Shown: one piece after another, positions 62,372 to 64,000 of the stretch | How positions within the stretch are numbered: position 1 is the first letter of the stretch | How the letters are laid out: each line of letters opens with the position of its first letter | Assembly: GCA_902776475.1 (NCBI GenBank) | Contig: CACYQD010000002.1 | Span: forward strand, 62,001 to 126,000 | From: an uncultured Prevotellaceae bacterium | GTDB lineage: Bacteria > Bacteroidota > Bacteroidia > Bacteroidales > Bacteroidaceae | Length of the DNA stretch: 64,000 bases | Reading direction: 5' to 3' | Made by a program: the position numbers and the translations under genes | The notes under the pieces: model-generated | Seen by the model: only the letters and a program-made list of their open reading frames with translations | What the model was told of the DNA's origin: nothing | Database searches by the model: none

Positions 62372-64000
62372 TTAGCGTCCTATCATCACGAGCATGGCAT
62401 TGATGTCGCTTGGTGACACGCCAGGGATACGACTTGCCTGTGCCAGTGTTTCGGGGTTGATGCGCTGTAGTTTTTGCCGAGCCTCGATGGAAATCTGAGT
62501 CATGTTTTGGTAGTCGAAGTGTCCGCGGATGTGGATATCTTCCAGTCGGTGCATTTTGTCGGCGATGATGCGCTCACGGTCGATGTAGCCTTTGTATTTC
62601 ATCAGCACCTCGGCGGCCTCGGTGATTTCCTCCTGGCGGTTGGGCAGTGCCATGATGGTTTCTTTGAGAGCGGGAACCATTTCCATGAGTACGGACATAT
62701 TGATCTGTGGTCGTCCGAGCAAGTCGATGGCTTTGCATCCGTAGTGGAGTGGGGTAGTGCCGAGATGTTCGAGGGAGCCGTTGACCTCTTTGGGCCGGAT
62801 GGGTGTTTTTTGGCAGAGTTGGATGAGTCGGTTGACGGCTTCCTTTTTCTGCATCCACCAGTCGTAGCGTTCCCGGGTGGCGATGCCGAGTTGGTAGGCC
62901 TTCTCGGTGAGTCGTGCATCGGCATCGTCCTGTCGCAGCAGGATGCGGTATTCCGCTCTGGACGTAAACATGCGGTAGGGTTCATCGACCCCTTTGGTCA
63001 CGAGGTCATCGATGAGAACGCCGATATAACTTTCGTCGCGGTGCATGACGAAGGGTTGTCCGCCTCCGCAGTGAATGGCGGCGTTGATGCCCGCCACGAG
63101 ACCCTGTCCACCCGCTTCCTCGTAACCGGTGGTGCCGTTGACCTGTCCGGCCAGGAAGAGGCCGCTGATGATTTTCGACTCCAGGGAATGTTTGAGTTGG
63201 GTGGGGTCGAAGAAATCATATTCTATGGCGTACCCCGGTCGATAGACTTTGACGTCGCGCAGTGCGGGAATTCTCCGTAGAGCTTCAATCTGCACGTTCA
63301 TGGGCATGCTCGACGAGAAGCCGTTGAGGTACATCTCGTTGGTCGTCTCACCTTCGGGTTCGAGAAAGAGCATGTGCTGTTCACGTTCCGGGAAGGTGAC
63401 GAGTTTGGTTTCGATGGAAGGGCAGTATCTTGGTCCGATGCTTTGGATTTGTCCATTATAGAGGGGTGAGTCGTCGAGTCCACTGCGCAGCACTTCGTGC
63501 ACCTCGTTGTTGGTGTAGCAGATCCAGCAGGTCAATTGTTTCAGCGGACGGTCGCTGCCCATGAAACTGAAGCGGTGGAAGTCATGTTCACCGTCTTGGA
63601 TTTCCATATCTTCGAAATGGACGGACCGGCGGTCGATGCGCACGGGGGTGCCCGTCTTCATCCTTGCGGTAGAGATGCCATGGCGGGTGATGCTGTCGGT
63701 GAGGTGTGTCACGGCAGGTTCGGCAATGCGTCCTCCGGGAATTTTGCATCGTCCGATGTGCAGCAGTCCATTGAGGAAGGTGCCGGCGGTGATGATGATG
63801 CTTTTGGCATGGATTTCCACACCCCACATGGTTTTCACACCGACGGCGGTACCGTTCTCTACGATGAGTTCCTCCACCTGGTCCTGCCAAATGTCGAGGC
63901 CGATGGTCTGGTCAAGCATTTCCCTCCATTTCCAGATGAATTTTCCACGGTCGCATTGAGCACGTGGACTCCACACAGCCGGTCCTTTCGAACGGTTGAG
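62372..64000 (-). CDS. mnmG: tRNA uridine 5-carboxymethylaminomethyl modification enzyme MnmG (5' part outside window)
   Basis: FAD-dependent enzyme which with MnmE modifies the wobble uridine of several tRNAs. About 540 residues are inside the window and the start lies beyond 64000: the frame continues to the edge (…LNRSKGPAVWSPRAQCDRG). Family motifs visible are the GPAVWSPRAQ loop, IIITAGTFLNGLLHIG, RMKTGTPVRIDRRSV, YCPSIETKLVTFPEREQH, GQVNGTTGYEEAGGQGLVAG and the C-terminal helical MnmE/tRNA-binding domain ending RIPGVSPSDINAMLVMIGR. It is normally about 620 residues, so some 80-90 residues are missing. Confidence 0.97.
   Translation of the reverse strand, partial: LNRSKGPAVWSPRAQCDRGKFIWKWREMLDQTIGLDIWQDQVEELIVENGTAVGVKTMWGVEIHAKSIIITAGTFLNGLLHIGRCKIPGGRIAEPAVTHLTDSITRHGISTARMKTGTPVRIDRRSVHFEDMEIQDGEHDFHRFSFMGSDRPLKQLTCWICYTNNEVHEVLRSGLDDSPLYNGQIQSIGPRYCPSIETKLVTFPEREQHMLFLEPEGETTNEMYLNGFSSSMPMNVQIEALRRIPALRDVKVYRPGYAIEYDFFDPTQLKHSLESKIISGLFLAGQVNGTTGYEEAGGQGLVAGINAAIHCGGGQPFVMHRDESYIGVLIDDLVTKGVDEPYRMFTSRAEYRILLRQDDADARLTEKAYQLGIATRERYDWWMQKKEAVNRLIQLCQKTPIRPKEVNGSLEHLGTTPLHYGCKAIDLLGRPQINMSVLMEMVPALKETIMALPNRQEEITEAAEVLMKYKGYIDRERIIADKMHRLEDIHIRGHFDYQNMTQISIEARQKLQRINPETLAQASRIPGVSPSDINAMLVMIGR

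Noticed and set aside
1-64000. tRNA, rRNA or known structured RNA genes
   Set aside because: I looked through the gaps for cloverleaf-like and other familiar RNA patterns and found none; a covariance-model scan would be needed to be certain.

Overview
The window looks like a chromosomal segment of a Prevotella-like member of the Bacteroidales. The grounds are Bacteroidetes-type promoters (TTTG, 19-20 bases, TAnnTTTG) in front of many genes, a SusC/SusD polysaccharide utilisation locus (PUL), the type IX secretion protein PorZ with C-terminal sorting-type tails on other secreted proteins, a long-form IspG, and families largely confined to the phylum (DUF2851, DUF4254, DUF6377). No rRNA, tRNA, CRISPR array or prophage was seen.

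Layout. 0-10 kb: DUF2851 gene diverging from metG, a secreted tail protein, then an apparent operon of hypothetical, rpoN, PAP2-like, purE and ispG. 10-12 kb (minus): DUF4254, a GT9 glycosyltransferase and a 52-residue rubredoxin. 12-15 kb: acpP-fabF-rnc. 15-21 kb: a tight four-gene operon of GH3-type adenylating enzyme, Ig-like lipoprotein, DUF3108 protein and ArnT-like glycosyltransferase. 21-34 kb: a beta-glucan PUL of susC, susD, a surface glycan-binding lipoprotein with three internal repeats, a GH16 endo-glucanase, a GH3 beta-glucosidase and a membrane-spanning DUF6377 regulator. 34-39.4 kb: an accessory, repeat-rich stretch with a secreted protein, two gene remnants, a MITE-like element and an AAA-ATPase/PD-(D/E)XK gene. 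39-47 kb: leuS, YitT, ITPase, porZ and a membrane acyltransferase. 47-64 kb: mutS, lgt, ychF, polA, a polyprenyl synthase, and a minus-strand cluster of mnmG (cut by the window edge), apt, uvrC, dtd, MazG and deoC.

The strongest non-gene signal is at 47.38-47.75 kb, where ten DnaA-box-like 9-mers lie within about 305 bp beside a very A+T-rich stretch. A perfect 16-bp parS palindrome lies at 62322-62337, and two near matches lie at 61391 and 57254. Hand counts also suggest that plus-strand G/C bias changes from C-leaning on the left to G-leaning on the right. Together these suggest the chromosomal origin oriC with its ParB centromere region, although neither dnaA nor parAB is in view.

Intergenic DNA holds several dispersed repeat families: a TAGAGACG palindrome acting as a terminator-like hairpin, ATTGAAA heptads, 70-bp arrays of CTCTCCC/GGGAGAG palindromes, AAGGTC strings, and a palindromic element that carries a complete promoter (upstream of leuS and of ychF).
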